Source: CAZMVY01 sp964617875 (GTDB lineage Bacteria > Planctomycetota > Phycisphaerae > UBA1845 > PWPN01). Taken from it: a DNA stretch of 64,000 bases. Below, piece after piece: positions 25,322-34,112 of the stretch (the first letter of the stretch is position 1; each line of letters starts with the position of its first letter). The stretch spans positions 62,001 through 126,000 of the forward strand of contig CAZUAI010000003.1 of assembly GCA_964617875.1 (NCBI GenBank). Direction: 5' to 3'. The position numbers and the translations under genes are program-made. Under the pieces are notes generated by a model, which saw only the letters and a program-made list of their open reading frames with translations, did not search any database and had not been told where the DNA came from.

Positions 25322-26524
25322 TCAGTAAATGAACCCCCGGATGTCGTAGACAACGACCCTCGGCCCGGCTGGTCGTCGGGCAAGGCCCGCCTCCAGTTCG
25401 GCGAGTTGCTGTTCGGCGTGCGGCGGCAACCGGGGCGTCCCGGCCCGGTCGGCGATGAACGGTGATAGATACACGATGTCGGCGGCGTCGAGGGGCAGGC
25501 GGTTCAGCAGGTCGCGCGATTCGGCGATGTGCCGGGCGGCGAGCGGCGGATCTTCCCGGCAGAGCCCCGCGAGGAAGATGAGGCCGACGGCCACGCCGGC
25601 CTGTTTACAGAGTTCGACCGTCTCGACGACCTGCTCTTGCCGGCACGGTTTCTTCAGCCGCTCGAGCACCTCGTCACAGCCGCTCTCGGCGCCGATGTAG
25701 ACCCGCTTGAGCCCGGCGGCGGCCAGGGCGCGGTAGTCGTCGAGCGTCTTGCGGGTGCCGCTGAGGCCGTCGAGGAAGCCGTAAAGCCCCACGAGGCCGT
25801 ACGGATGCTTCCGCTTCCAGGCGTGTTCGTCGCACGGCGCCAGGTCGGGTGGCGCGATCTCAAGCGTCCGGCGTGCAACCTCGATCTGCGCAAGGAGCCT
25901 GGCCGTGGGGATCAGGATCGCGTTGGCGTCGCCGAGGAAGACGCTCTGCCGCAGCCGGAGGGACTCCCCGAAGAAGCCGCGGACCGCTTCGATGTGCCGC
26001 TCGAACTCGTCCGGGGTGTTCACGTGGAACGCGCACCCGCGGTAGAACGAGCAGAACTCGCAGTCGTTGAACGGGCAGCCCCGCGTCGCCTGGAGCACCA
26101 GGGCCCGGTACTGATCCGGCGGCAGGATCGGAACGGAGCCGTAGACGGCGATGAACTGTTCGCGCTGCGCCGCCAGGACATCCGGGCCGTTCCGGGCGGC
26201 GCGTTCGAGCATCCGGGCCTCGGCGTCGCCGAGTTCGCCGCTGCGAAGGGCGTCACCGACGAGCGAGAAGCACCGCGCCAGGAGGCCGTCGCGCTGGGCG
26301 TCCGTCAGCTCCTCGATGCACTTGTTGCGAAGCGAGGCGTCCTTGACCAGCCTGATGATCCGGTTGTCGTAGCCGCGCCGGTAGTTGGCGTCGCGGCCGT
26401 CGGCGTCGCGCACGTACGCCCCGATCATCCGGCCCGCGAGGTCGAACGAGACGATGGTGTTGTACTCCGGCGGATTGAGGCCAAGACCAAACGACGAGTC
26501 CTTGATGTTGACGTGGTATCGCAA
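25322..26524 (-). CDS. Radical SAM protein
   Basis: A 400-residue radical SAM enzyme. The cluster motif is TRGCPFNDCEFCSF, a Cx4Cx2C spacing also found in a recognised subset of these proteins. Further family features are the substrate-strand motif RVYIGAESGCDEVLERL and GLIFLAGLCREDP. The N-terminal 150 residues are helical and unassigned. The product and substrate are unknown. The likely start is a TTG at 26524 preceded by GAGGCGG; the gene follows aroC by 8 bp and is probably co-transcribed with aroK-aroC. Longer open frame upstream would run into aroC. Confidence 0.8.
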   Translation of the reverse strand: MRYHVNIKDSSFGLGLNPPEYNTIVSFDLAGRMIGAYVRDADGRDANYRRGYDNRIIRLVKDASLRNKCIEELTDAQRDGLLARCFSLVGDALRSGELGDAEARMLERAARNGPDVLAAQREQFIAVYGSVPILPPDQYRALVLQATRGCPFNDCEFCSFYRGCAFHVNTPDEFERHIEAVRGFFGESLRLRQSVFLGDANAILIPTARLLAQIEVARRTLEIAPPDLAPCDEHAWKRKHPYGLVGLYGFLDGLSGTRKTLDDYRALAAAGLKRVYIGAESGCDEVLERLKKPCRQEQVVETVELCKQAGVAVGLIFLAGLCREDPPLAARHIAESRDLLNRLPLDAADIVYLSPFIADRAGTPRLPPHAEQQLAELEAGLARRPAGPRVVVYDIRGFIY

Positions 26525-26532
26525 GGACCGCC

Positions 26533-27588
26533 TCACGCGTGAAGGGATGCCTGCCGTTTGAAATGGTCCTCGAGCACGATCGCGGCCATCGCCTCGACGA
26601 CGGGCACGGCCCGCGGGCACAGGCATGGGTCGTGGCGGCCCTTGGTGCGGATCTCGGCCGCCGCGCCGCCGGTCGTGATCGTGCGCTGGGGGCTGGAGAT
26701 CGAAGACGTGGGCTTGACCGCGACCCGAAACAGGATCTGCTGGCCCGTGGAGATCCCGCCCAGGATCCCGCCGGCGTTGTTGCCGGCAAACCCGTCGGGC
26801 GTGATCTCATCGTTGTGCCGGCTTCCGGTCATGTCGGCGGCGCCGAACCCCGCGCCGAACTCGATCCCCTTGACCGCCGGAATCGACAGCATCGCCTTGG
26901 CAAGATCGGCGTCGAGGCGGTCGAATACCGGCTCGCCAAGCCCCGCCGGGATGCCGTCCACCCGGCACTCGATCACGCCACCGACGCTGTCGCCTCGCGA
27001 CCGGGCTTCTTCCACACGGCGAACCATCTCGACCGCGGCCACGGGGTCGCACGCACGCATCGGGTTGTTCTCGATCTCCGCGAGATCGACCGTCCGGCAG
27101 GCGACGCCGGCGGCGCGGATCGTGTACGCGGTGATCGACGCTCCGCGACGGGCGAGGAGTTGCCGTGCCACGGCCCCCGCCGCCACGCGGGCGGCGGTCT
27201 CCCGCGCCGACGACCGGCCTCCGCCGCGCCAGTCGCGAAGCCCGTACTTCTTCTGGTACGTGAAGTCGGCATGGCCGGGGCGGTACAGATCCTTGATGGC
27301 CTCGTAGGCGGAAGGTTTGGCGTCTCGGTTGTAGACGATCATGAGCACCGGGGCGCCGGTCGTCGTGCCCTCAAACAGGCCCGCGAGGACCTCGACGGTG
27401 TCCGGTTCCTTTCGCTGCGTCGTCACGCGCGACTGGCCCGGCCGGCGGCGGTCCAGTTCTCGTTGAATCGCGGCAAGGTCAAGCGCGACACCGGGCGTGA
27501 CGCCGTCAACGACCACGCCGACGGCGGGGCCGTGCGATTCGCCGAACGTCGTGATTCGAAAGAGGTGGCCGAACGTGTTACCGGGCAT
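26533..27588 (-). CDS. aroC: Chorismate synthase
   Basis: A 351-residue chorismate synthase, the last step of the shikimate pathway (5-enolpyruvylshikimate-3-phosphate to chorismate, needing reduced FMN). Signatures are FGESHGPAVGVVVDGVTPG at the N-terminus, GRSSARETAARVAAGAVA in the middle and a C-terminal KPTSSISSPQ. GGAGGAG is 8 nt before the ATG at 27588, and the start lies inside the 3' end of aroK (11-bp overlap), so the two shikimate genes are translationally coupled. Confidence 0.95.
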   Translation of the reverse strand: MPGNTFGHLFRITTFGESHGPAVGVVVDGVTPGVALDLAAIQRELDRRRPGQSRVTTQRKEPDTVEVLAGLFEGTTTGAPVLMIVYNRDAKPSAYEAIKDLYRPGHADFTYQKKYGLRDWRGGGRSSARETAARVAAGAVARQLLARRGASITAYTIRAAGVACRTVDLAEIENNPMRACDPVAAVEMVRRVEEARSRGDSVGGVIECRVDGIPAGLGEPVFDRLDADLAKAMLSIPAVKGIEFGAGFGAADMTGSRHNDEITPDGFAGNNAGGILGGISTGQQILFRVAVKPTSSISSPQRTITTGGAAAEIRTKGRHDPCLCPRAVPVVEAMAAIVLEDHFKRQASLHA

Positions 27589-28129
27589 CTCCGCACTCCT
27601 CCACCGCCTGGGCGACCGCGTCCACGGCAGCCTCCACGCTGAGGCCGTCGAGATTGACGCTGACATCGGCGAGTTCCTCGTAGCGGGCCTCACGCTGCCG
27701 ACAGATCGCGATGAAGTCGCCGGCAGGGTCGGCATCATCGAGAAACGGGGGGAGGCCGGATCGCTGCACGCGGGCGAACAACTCCGCGGGGCTGACCTGC
27801 AGGTATACGATGCAACCGATGCCATCGAGCAGGTCGTGGATCCGGTTGTTCATCGCCGTGCGCCCGCCCAGGGCGACGACGTTCTTCGCGCCTGCCTGAT
27901 AGAGCTTCATGTACAGCTCGCACACGACCTGAGCTTCGAGTTTGTGGAAGTAATCCTCGCCGAACGTGGCAAACACCTCGCGAACCGTCATCCGTGTGCC
28001 GGTCTGGCAGGCATGGGTTTCTTCGATCATGACATCAACATCGTGAAATGGACAACCCCAGCGGGTTGCCAGGGCGGCCCCCACCGTGCTCTTGCCGCAA
28101 TGCTTCATGCCGACCAGGACGACGTTCAT
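27578..28129 (-). CDS. aroK: Shikimate kinase
   Basis: A 183-residue P-loop kinase that phosphorylates shikimate at the 3-hydroxyl. The P-loop is GMKHCGKST (residues 7-15), followed by DVDVMIEE for shikimate and Mg binding, and VALGGRTA in place of the usual ALGGGA. It is first gene of the aroK-aroC-radical SAM operon. The ATG at 28129 is chosen because the P-loop then lies at the normal distance from the N-terminus. Confidence 0.92.
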   Translation of the reverse strand: MNVVLVGMKHCGKSTVGAALATRWGCPFHDVDVMIEETHACQTGTRMTVREVFATFGEDYFHKLEAQVVCELYMKLYQAGAKNVVALGGRTAMNNRIHDLLDGIGCIVYLQVSPAELFARVQRSGLPPFLDDADPAGDFIAICRQREARYEELADVSVNLDGLSVEAAVDAVAQAVEECGDAR

Positions 28130-28574
28130 ACGGCCGTTCCGCTGCGACACGCGACATCCGAAACACGGCGGTCGCGGCGTGGTCATTGTATACCCCGAAC
28201 GCCTGTTGAAAAACTGCGCCGGACGTGCGGACCCTCCGCTTGCCTGTGCGGTGCCAGATGGACGGGCGACGGATCATCTGGCTGCCTGCCCCTGGTTGAT
28301 GCCGGCGGCGTTCGGCTGACAAGGAGTACGACCCGCTTCGCAGCGCTGTTATCGGGCTTGATGAAGACGGCTTCCCGGGCGGGGATGACAACGTGGGCTG
28401 CCTGCGGCTATACTTTCGGCGTGCTGCGGCGGGGGCAGAGGCTGGCGCGTCCGCGATGGTTTCGCAGGTGCCGATCGGGTCGGGCTGAGTGACGATTTAA
28501 CGATCTCGTTCTTCGGCGCAATTCAATTCCCGACCGATAAAGAATAGGGTGTTGTTCAACTGCTGCGGAGCAAG
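28130..28574. other. Divergent intergenic region between aroK and the histidine kinase gene
   Basis: 445 bp with no gene seen. It must carry promoters in both directions. On the minus strand TATACA at 28187-28192 is a plausible -10 for aroK, without a clear -35. The last 80 bp before the kinase gene are more AT-rich. Confidence 0.4.
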
Positions 28575-29792
28575 ATGATGCCCGAGATGGCGTCGGCCAG
28601 GGTACTGGTGATTGATGACGATCAGGCGATCCGTCGGAGCGTCACCATGTACCTGGAGGATCTGGGCTACGCGACCCTTGAGGCCGTGGACGGGGTCGAG
28701 GGTCTGGAGCAGTTCCGTGGCGAGCGGCCGGACGCGGTCCTGCTGGATCTGCGCATGCCGCGGTTGGACGGGCTGGAGGTCCTGGGGACGATCGCTCGCG
28801 AGTCGCCGGGCACGCCGGTCGTGATCGTCTCGGGGACCGGACACTTGCGAGATGCCGTTACCGCCCTGCGTCTCGGGGCCTGGGGCTACATCCTCAAGCC
28901 GATCGAGGATATGGGCGCCCTGGAACACACGCTCCACAAGGTGCTGGAACGCGCCCGCCTGCTTCGGGAAAACCGCCGATACCAGGAGCATCTCGAGGAA
29001 CAGGTGAAGGACCGGACGGCCCGCCTGGAGAGGGCCAACGCGGCCCTGGTCGGCGAGATCCAGGCACGCAAGCGGGCGCAGGCGGAGCTGGAGGCGAGAA
29101 ACACGGAACTCGAGCGGTTCGTGTACACGGTGTCGCACGACCTGCGGAGCCCGCTGGTCACGATCAGCGGGTTTCTCGGCGTCCTGATGGAGGACGTTCA
29201 GAAAGGGAACACGCGGGGCGTCGAGGACGACCTGGAACACATCCGGAACGCCGTGGACAAGATGCAACGGCTGCTCACGGACCTTCTCGAGCTGGCGCGC
29301 ATCGGTCGTATCGCACATCCGCCGGAGCCGGTCGCGTTCACGGCGCTGACCCGGGAAGCAGCGGCGCTGGTGGCGGGGCGGCTGGCGCAACGCAGCGTCG
29401 CGGTGGACATCGCCCCGGACATGCCTGTTGTGAAGGTCGATCGCGCGCGGTTGCTGGAGGTCATGCAGAACCTGCTCGACAACGCGGCGAAGTTCATGGG
29501 CGGTCAGATCAATCCGCGGATCGAGGTGGGGGTCCGGCAGGACGGACAGGACGACGTGTTCTACGTCAAGGACAACGGACAGGGAATCCTTCCGGCCTAC
29601 CACCAGCGGGTCTTCGGCCTGTTCGAGCGGCTCGATTCGAGCCAGGACGGCACGGGCGTGGGCCTGGCCATCGTCAAGCGGATCATCGAGGCGCACGGGG
29701 GTCGGATCTGGGTCGAGTCGGAGGGGGCGGGTCGCGGCAGCACGTTCTGTTTCACGATCGGGAAACCCGGGGAGGCTCGCGATCATGGCTGA
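28575..29792 (+). CDS. Response-regulator/histidine kinase hybrid without a membrane sensor
   Basis: A 405-residue cytosolic protein with the domain order REC, coiled coil, HisKA, HATPase. The REC domain (residues about 8-125) has acidic pocket DDD at 14-16, phosphoacceptor D58 in LLDLRMP and K108 in ILKP. A long charged coiled coil spans about 128-182. The HisKA H-box is TVSHDLRSPL with H188. The ATPase has the N-box MQNLLDNAAKF, the G1 box VKDNGQGI and the G2 box GTGVGLAIVKRI. With no PAS or membrane input it probably receives a signal through its own REC domain. It overlaps the next response-regulator gene by 8 bp. Confidence 0.9.
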   Translation: MMPEMASARVLVIDDDQAIRRSVTMYLEDLGYATLEAVDGVEGLEQFRGERPDAVLLDLRMPRLDGLEVLGTIARESPGTPVVIVSGTGHLRDAVTALRLGAWGYILKPIEDMGALEHTLHKVLERARLLRENRRYQEHLEEQVKDRTARLERANAALVGEIQARKRAQAELEARNTELERFVYTVSHDLRSPLVTISGFLGVLMEDVQKGNTRGVEDDLEHIRNAVDKMQRLLTDLLELARIGRIAHPPEPVAFTALTREAAALVAGRLAQRSVAVDIAPDMPVVKVDRARLLEVMQNLLDNAAKFMGGQINPRIEVGVRQDGQDDVFYVKDNGQGILPAYHQRVFGLFERLDSSQDGTGVGLAIVKRIIEAHGGRIWVESEGAGRGSTFCFTIGKPGEARDHG

Positions 29793-30279
29793 AAGTCAAT
29801 GCGAGGCCGGGGCCGGCACGCTTCTCCTCGTCGAGGACGACGCCGGCCACGCGATGCTGATCAGGCATGCGCTGGAATCGGTGGATTCCTCGATCCGGAT
29901 CGAGCACGTCACGGACGGCGAAGCGGCGCTGAACTACCTGTTCCATCGCGGCGATGACGCGCACCCGCACAGCCGCCCGCTGCCCCGCGCTGTTCTTCTG
30001 GACCTCCGCCTTCCCAAGGTGGACGGACTCGAGGTCCTCCGGGCGATCAAGGCGGCCGAGAACCTGCAGTCCGTGCCCGTGATCGTGCTCACGACGTCCA
30101 GCGCCGAGCCGGATGTGGCGACGGCGTACGCCCATCGCGCCAACAGCTACCTGGTCAAGCCGCTCAGCTTCGACGAGTTCAGCCGGATGCTGCGCGACGT
30201 GCATTGCTATTGGTTGCGATGGAACGCGGAACCGCCGCCGGAACCGGGTGAAGGAACGAACGCGGCCGCGAAGCGGTGA
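29785..30279 (+). CDS. Single-domain response regulator, Rcp1-like
   Basis: A 164-residue stand-alone receiver of the Rcp1 family, which has an extended beta4-alpha4 region. VEDD (residues 16-19) forms the acidic pocket, D73 in LLDLRLPKVDG is the phosphoacceptor, and LVKP carries the conserved lysine. Such regulators usually take phosphate from the kinase encoded next to them, and here the two genes overlap by 8 bp. There is no output domain, so it acts by protein contact or as a phosphate sink. It converges on ackA with 4 bp between stop codons. Confidence 0.88.
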   Translation: MAESQCEAGAGTLLLVEDDAGHAMLIRHALESVDSSIRIEHVTDGEAALNYLFHRGDDAHPHSRPLPRAVLLDLRLPKVDGLEVLRAIKAAENLQSVPVIVLTTSSAEPDVATAYAHRANSYLVKPLSFDEFSRMLRDVHCYWLRWNAEPPPEPGEGTNAAAKR

Positions 30280-30283
30280 GCGT

Positions 30284-31492
30284 TCAGGGGCGTTCGAGGG
30301 GTTCTCCACGCACCAATCGCCAGGTGTCGCGGGCAATCAGCAGTTCTTCGTTCGTCGGAACCACCCAGACCTCGATGCGGCTGGCGTCCGTGGAGATGCG
30401 CCGCGGCCCGCGGCAGGGTTCTTCGTTGCGCACGGGATCCAGCTCGATGCCGAGTGGCGCGGTGTCCTCGAAGATCCGGGCGCGCATGAACGACGCATGC
30501 TCGCCGATTCCGGCCGTGAAGACGATCGCATCGCACCGCCCCAGCTCCAGCAGGAAGGCCCCGACGTACTTCCGCACCCGGTGGGCGAAGATGTCGATTG
30601 CGAGGGCGGACCGGCCGTCGCCCCGCAAGGCCGCCTCACGAATGTCGCGCAAGTCGCGCGAGAAGCCGCTGATGCCGAGCAGACCCCCGCCCGTCTCCAT
30701 GGCGTCATGCACGGCGTCGAGGCTCATGCCGAGGCGCGTCAGGTGGAAGACGATTGCCGGATCGACATCGCCGCAACGGGTTCCCATGACGAGCCCTTCG
30801 AGCGGGGTCAGGCCCATGCTCTGGTCGATGGCCTTGCCGGCCCGGATGCACGTGGCGCTGCAGCCGTTTCCGAGGTGCAGCGTGATGAGGTTGGGGTCGG
30901 GGCGTCCGAGCAATTCGGCGGCGACCAGCGCCACGTACCGGTGGCTGGTGCCGTGGAAGCCGTACCGGCGAATGCGTTTCTCGGTATACCACTCGTACGG
31001 CAGCGCGTACACGTACGCGGCCGGGGGCATCGTCTGGAAGAACGCCGTGTCGAAGACCGCGACGTGGGGCCGGTCGGGGAGGCTCCGCCTCGCCGCCTGG
31101 ATGCCGGCCAGGTTTGCCGGGTTGTGCAGCGGCGCAAGGTCGCAGAAGCCGGCGATCGCCTCCGTCACGCGATCATCGATGAGGACGGAATCATAGAAAG
31201 TCTCGCCGCCATGCACCACGCGATGGCCCACGCCGTCGATCTCGCTGACGGCGGAGAGCGGTGGACGGTCGCCGGCCGTCGTCAGCAGGCGGAGAAGGCA
31301 GCGGACGCCGCTCTCGTAGTCGGCGATGCGTTCCGTAGCGTGGATTTCCAAACCGCCACCCACATGGAATACCGCCGAGGCCGGCTCGCCGATGCGTTCG
31401 ATCTGACCGCCGGCGAGTTCCGACTCATCCCGCATATCGAAGAGACGGTATTTGATCGAGGAGCTGCCGCAGTTGACGACAAGGATCTTCAC
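30284..31492 (-). CDS. ackA: Acetate kinase
   Basis: A 402-residue acetate kinase interconverting acetate plus ATP with acetyl phosphate plus ADP. Signatures: VNCGSSSIKYRLF at the N-terminus, GHRVVHGG, RYGFHGTSHRYV, LITLHLGNGCS and the C-terminal FTAGIGEHASFMR. The start is the GTG at 31492, which places VNCGSSS at the usual position; the open frame upstream has no similarity. No phosphotransacetylase gene is adjacent. Confidence 0.94.
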   Translation of the reverse strand: MKILVVNCGSSSIKYRLFDMRDESELAGGQIERIGEPASAVFHVGGGLEIHATERIADYESGVRCLLRLLTTAGDRPPLSAVSEIDGVGHRVVHGGETFYDSVLIDDRVTEAIAGFCDLAPLHNPANLAGIQAARRSLPDRPHVAVFDTAFFQTMPPAAYVYALPYEWYTEKRIRRYGFHGTSHRYVALVAAELLGRPDPNLITLHLGNGCSATCIRAGKAIDQSMGLTPLEGLVMGTRCGDVDPAIVFHLTRLGMSLDAVHDAMETGGGLLGISGFSRDLRDIREAALRGDGRSALAIDIFAHRVRKYVGAFLLELGRCDAIVFTAGIGEHASFMRARIFEDTAPLGIELDPVRNEEPCRGPRRISTDASRIEVWVVPTNEELLIARDTWRLVRGEPLERP

Positions 31493-31596
31493 GTATGGAC
31501 GCCTTCGACGAACGATGCGGTGCGCCTCGTCCGCAACGGCGGACATGATAGGGCTCGGCCGGGCAGCCCACAACAGGAGTGCCTCGCGCAACGGCG

Positions 31597-31620
31597 GCGG
31601 CCGGCGTCAGAGCCGGCCGC
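31597..31620 (-). terminator. GC-rich hairpin downstream of the PEP-CTERM gene
   Basis: Perfect 9-bp arms GCGGCCGGC / GCCGGCCGC with a 6-nt loop, 74 bp after the stop codon of the PEP-CTERM gene and about 105 bp before ackA. There is no T-tract, so only a probable terminator. Confidence 0.4.
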
Positions 31621-31693
31621 GAAGGTATCGGCACGAGAAACAAGGAGGCATGGGTGTGCCGCACACACCGGACGGAGAGTATCGGGGCGGCGT

Positions 31694-32308
31694 CTACGCG
31701 GGACGCCGGGCCAGCCAGGCGCGCGGCAGCCACAGGAGGGCAGCCCCGCCGGCCAGGATCAGGAACGTTGTCGGCTCCGGGACTACCGGGCCGGGCGAAG
31801 GCGGACTCGGGGGGGCCTCCGCGGTAATCGAGATCTGCGCCGGCGTGACCGCGAACTGGGCAAACGCGCCCACCTGCATCTCGGCAAACCCCTGGGTGAG
31901 ATCGCCGGGGTTGACGCTGATGTTGACCTGGGCCGATCCCGTCGCGAGCGACGTAAAGTGGGCCTTGGCGAGAACCACATCAGTGCCCACCGCGTTGTTC
32001 GGGTACGCAAGCGCCAGCACGCTCGCTCCCGGAACCGCGGACGCGAGCGACACAAAGGGCTGCGGAACCGACACGGAATCCAGCCTCAGCAGGGCGCCAT
32101 CAAACACGATGTTGAAGCCATAGCCGATCACGGGGCTGACAATGTCGGCGAGGACCGCCACTTCGACCGTTCCGCCTGCCGTCACCGAAGACGGCGTAGC
32201 CACCAGATCAATCTGGATCATTGCGCCGTAGGCCGGCCCCGCCAATACGCCGGCAACCAACGCACCCACACAAAACGCCACACACCAAAAGCCTTGCTCT
32301 CGATTCAT
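31694..32308 (-). CDS. PEP-CTERM protein with a cohesin-like domain
   Basis: A 204-residue secreted protein. After a signal peptide (about residues 1-29, ending AYGA) comes a beta-sandwich of about 130 residues resembling cohesin or related bacterial Ig-like folds (SSVTAGGTVEVAVLADIVSPVIGYGFNI). A Pro-rich spacer leads to a C-terminal sorting tag: VPEP, a hydrophobic helix and RAWLARRPA. PEP-CTERM proteins are processed by exosortase and placed at the surface or in matrix material; no exosortase is in this window. GGAGAGAG precedes the ATG. The upstream neighbour encodes a dockerin-like lipoprotein. Confidence 0.78.
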   Translation of the reverse strand: MNREQGFWCVAFCVGALVAGVLAGPAYGAMIQIDLVATPSSVTAGGTVEVAVLADIVSPVIGYGFNIVFDGALLRLDSVSVPQPFVSLASAVPGASVLALAYPNNAVGTDVVLAKAHFTSLATGSAQVNISVNPGDLTQGFAEMQVGAFAQFAVTPAQISITAEAPPSPPSPGPVVPEPTTFLILAGGAALLWLPRAWLARRPA

Positions 32309-32390
32309 CTCTCTCTCCTTGCCCGTTTCTGGGCCGGCGGAAACCCGCATCCTGTGTGTGCGGGTGCCGCCCTGCGAACCTTGACATCCA

Positions 32391-32753
32391 CTAGCCAGTC
32401 ACGCCGGCTGCCTGGAGCAACAACTGAAAATCCTGCCAGGTAATCCGACCGTCATTATCCAGATCGGCCTCGCTCCTGAAGGCGGCATCGCCCCTCTGGG
32501 CTCCCATGAACCCGGCCGTGTTCGCTGCGGCGTCCTGAAACGCCTGAACATCGGCCTGGGTCACCGAAGAATCGCCCGTGAGGTCGCCAGCCAACACCTG
32601 CAACTCAGCAGTTGGTTTTGTAACACCACCGTCGGCGTCGCCACCCGGATCGAGCATCCAGCCGCAACCAGCGACCAAGAACACTACGCCCCCAGCGGCG
32701 CCGACCAATAACCAACGAATAGAAACCGCAAATAGATAAGAATAGGATGACAT
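32391..32753 (-). CDS. Dockerin-like lipoprotein
   Basis: A 120-residue predicted lipoprotein (lipobox FLVAGC at about residues 26-31). Two EF-hand-like calcium loops are visible: GDLTGDSSVTQADVQAF and ADLDNDGRITWQDFQLL, separated by about 30 residues. That is the arrangement of a type I dockerin. It starts with GGGAGAGAGA just upstream, like the next gene, the cohesin-like PEP-CTERM protein 82 bp downstream. Contact between the two proteins is a natural hypothesis but not shown. Confidence 0.72.
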   Translation of the reverse strand: MSSYSYLFAVSIRWLLVGAAGGVVFLVAGCGWMLDPGGDADGGVTKPTAELQVLAGDLTGDSSVTQADVQAFQDAAANTAGFMGAQRGDAAFRSEADLDNDGRITWQDFQLLLQAAGVTG

Positions 32754-33029
32754 TCTCTCTCTCCCTGATTGTTCCCCATTTTTATCGCGCCTGCGACTGC
32801 CTGTCAAGCGGAAAAAATGGGGTTTCGAAGAAAAGAATTATCGGTCTACAGGCATCCGGTTTGTCCGCAGATCGGACCTCGGGGATCGAAAGCAGACAGC
32901 AGTTGTCCGTTCAGCACGATCAATGCACGACTACCGCCCGCGGCCGATCGCGGCGCTGGAGAAAGGTGTCCTTGCGCGGCGCGTTCCACCGGCGTTCGTC
33001 TGCGCGGAAGCAGACACCGACACGTCCGG

Positions 33030-33524
33030 TTATGCGACGAGGTTTACTGCGGCGGGCGCGGAGGTCGCGGCCGAGCCCGGGTTGGCGGCGTAGGCCGCCT
33101 GGCCGGCAACGGCCTGAAGGCCGGAGACGGCCATCGAGCTGTAGGCCAGTTGCTCCTGCGACATCGAGACGGACATCGACTGGTAGACCAGCGTGCTGGA
33201 CTGCTGCTGCTGGCCGGCGGCGGCGAGCAGAAGCAGGCCGGTCATCATTTTCTTGTCTTCTTCGCTCATCTTGTCGCCGCTGAGCATCTTGAGGGCGAAC
33301 ATGAGGAGGAGCGCGTTCACGACATCGCTGTTGCTGACCCCACTGGTCACGCTGATGAGGGATTCCATCTGCGTGGAGACGTTCGTCGAGGAGGCGACCA
33401 GGGACGTGGCCTGCACGGCGGACGGGAGTTGGGCGGCGCCGGCATTGCCGACGGCCGGGGTTGCCCCCGTGACCATGGCCGGGGTATAGCCTGCGGAACC
33501 GCTGATTGCACTGATACCGTCCAC
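33030..33524 (-). CDS. Unknown Ala/Ser/Gln-rich protein
   Basis: A 164-residue protein I cannot assign. The start is a GTG at 33524 with AAAGGAGC 6 nt upstream, giving MDGISAISGSAGYTP. There is no signal peptide. The middle is a hydrophobic helix-prone stretch (VVNALLLMFALKMLSGDKMSEEDKKMMTGLLLLAAAGQQQQ) and the rest is rich in Ala, Ser, Val and Gln, with no Cys after the start. The composition suggests a self-assembling or secreted structural protein. It has long flanking gaps (277 and 588 bp), so it is probably transcribed alone. Confidence 0.6.
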   Translation of the reverse strand: MDGISAISGSAGYTPAMVTGATPAVGNAGAAQLPSAVQATSLVASSTNVSTQMESLISVTSGVSNSDVVNALLLMFALKMLSGDKMSEEDKKMMTGLLLLAAAGQQQQSSTLVYQSMSVSMSQEQLAYSSMAVSGLQAVAGQAAYAANPGSAATSAPAAVNLVA

Positions 33525-34112
33525 GGAATGCTCCTTTTCGTAATGATCCCCGGTGGCCCTGGCCCGTCGTCTGCTCTCGCCGGAAGGACGGGCCTTGTGG
33601 CGGACGCACCCCTCGTTGCAGGATGCGACAGGCACAGAGGGTGCCCGCGATTCGTGCGAAAGCGTTGTGCGTTCGCTAACCTGTGAAGGGAACGCTCCTT
33701 ATGTGAGCGATTGGCGGCGGTAGCGGCGGTAGGAGTTGTAGCGGCGCGTTGCCGCGCAAGCGTCCGCGGAACGGCCAGCAACCGCAACGCATTGCATCCT
33801 CGTCAATTGCGGCGCGTACTTGCGGCATCATCGCTGGCGATGATCCGGCGCCGCCGACGAACGTGAACGTCCGAGTACGCCTGCCCGCACACGAAGAAGC
33901 CTCGACATGTTGTCTTCCCGGCAAGCACCTGCCCCGCGCGAGACGCCTTCCCCCCCTTCTCCGTCGAAGGAAGAAGGACACAATGAAAGCGTCCTGTCTC
34001 GTTCCGTTGCGTCGTCGGGTGAGGTGTGGGCGTAGCCCGCTTCGCCCCCCCCCCGCACGCCGGTTGCCCCCACCCGCGTTCCGCCTGATGATGCTCGCAG
34101 ACGGGAGTACGA
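33525..34112. other. Intergenic region before tdk
   Basis: 588 bp with no convincing gene. It holds a run of ten or more C near 34050 and several short GC palindromes. Upstream signals for both the unknown protein gene and tdk should lie here, but I cannot pick a promoter with confidence. Confidence 0.4.
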
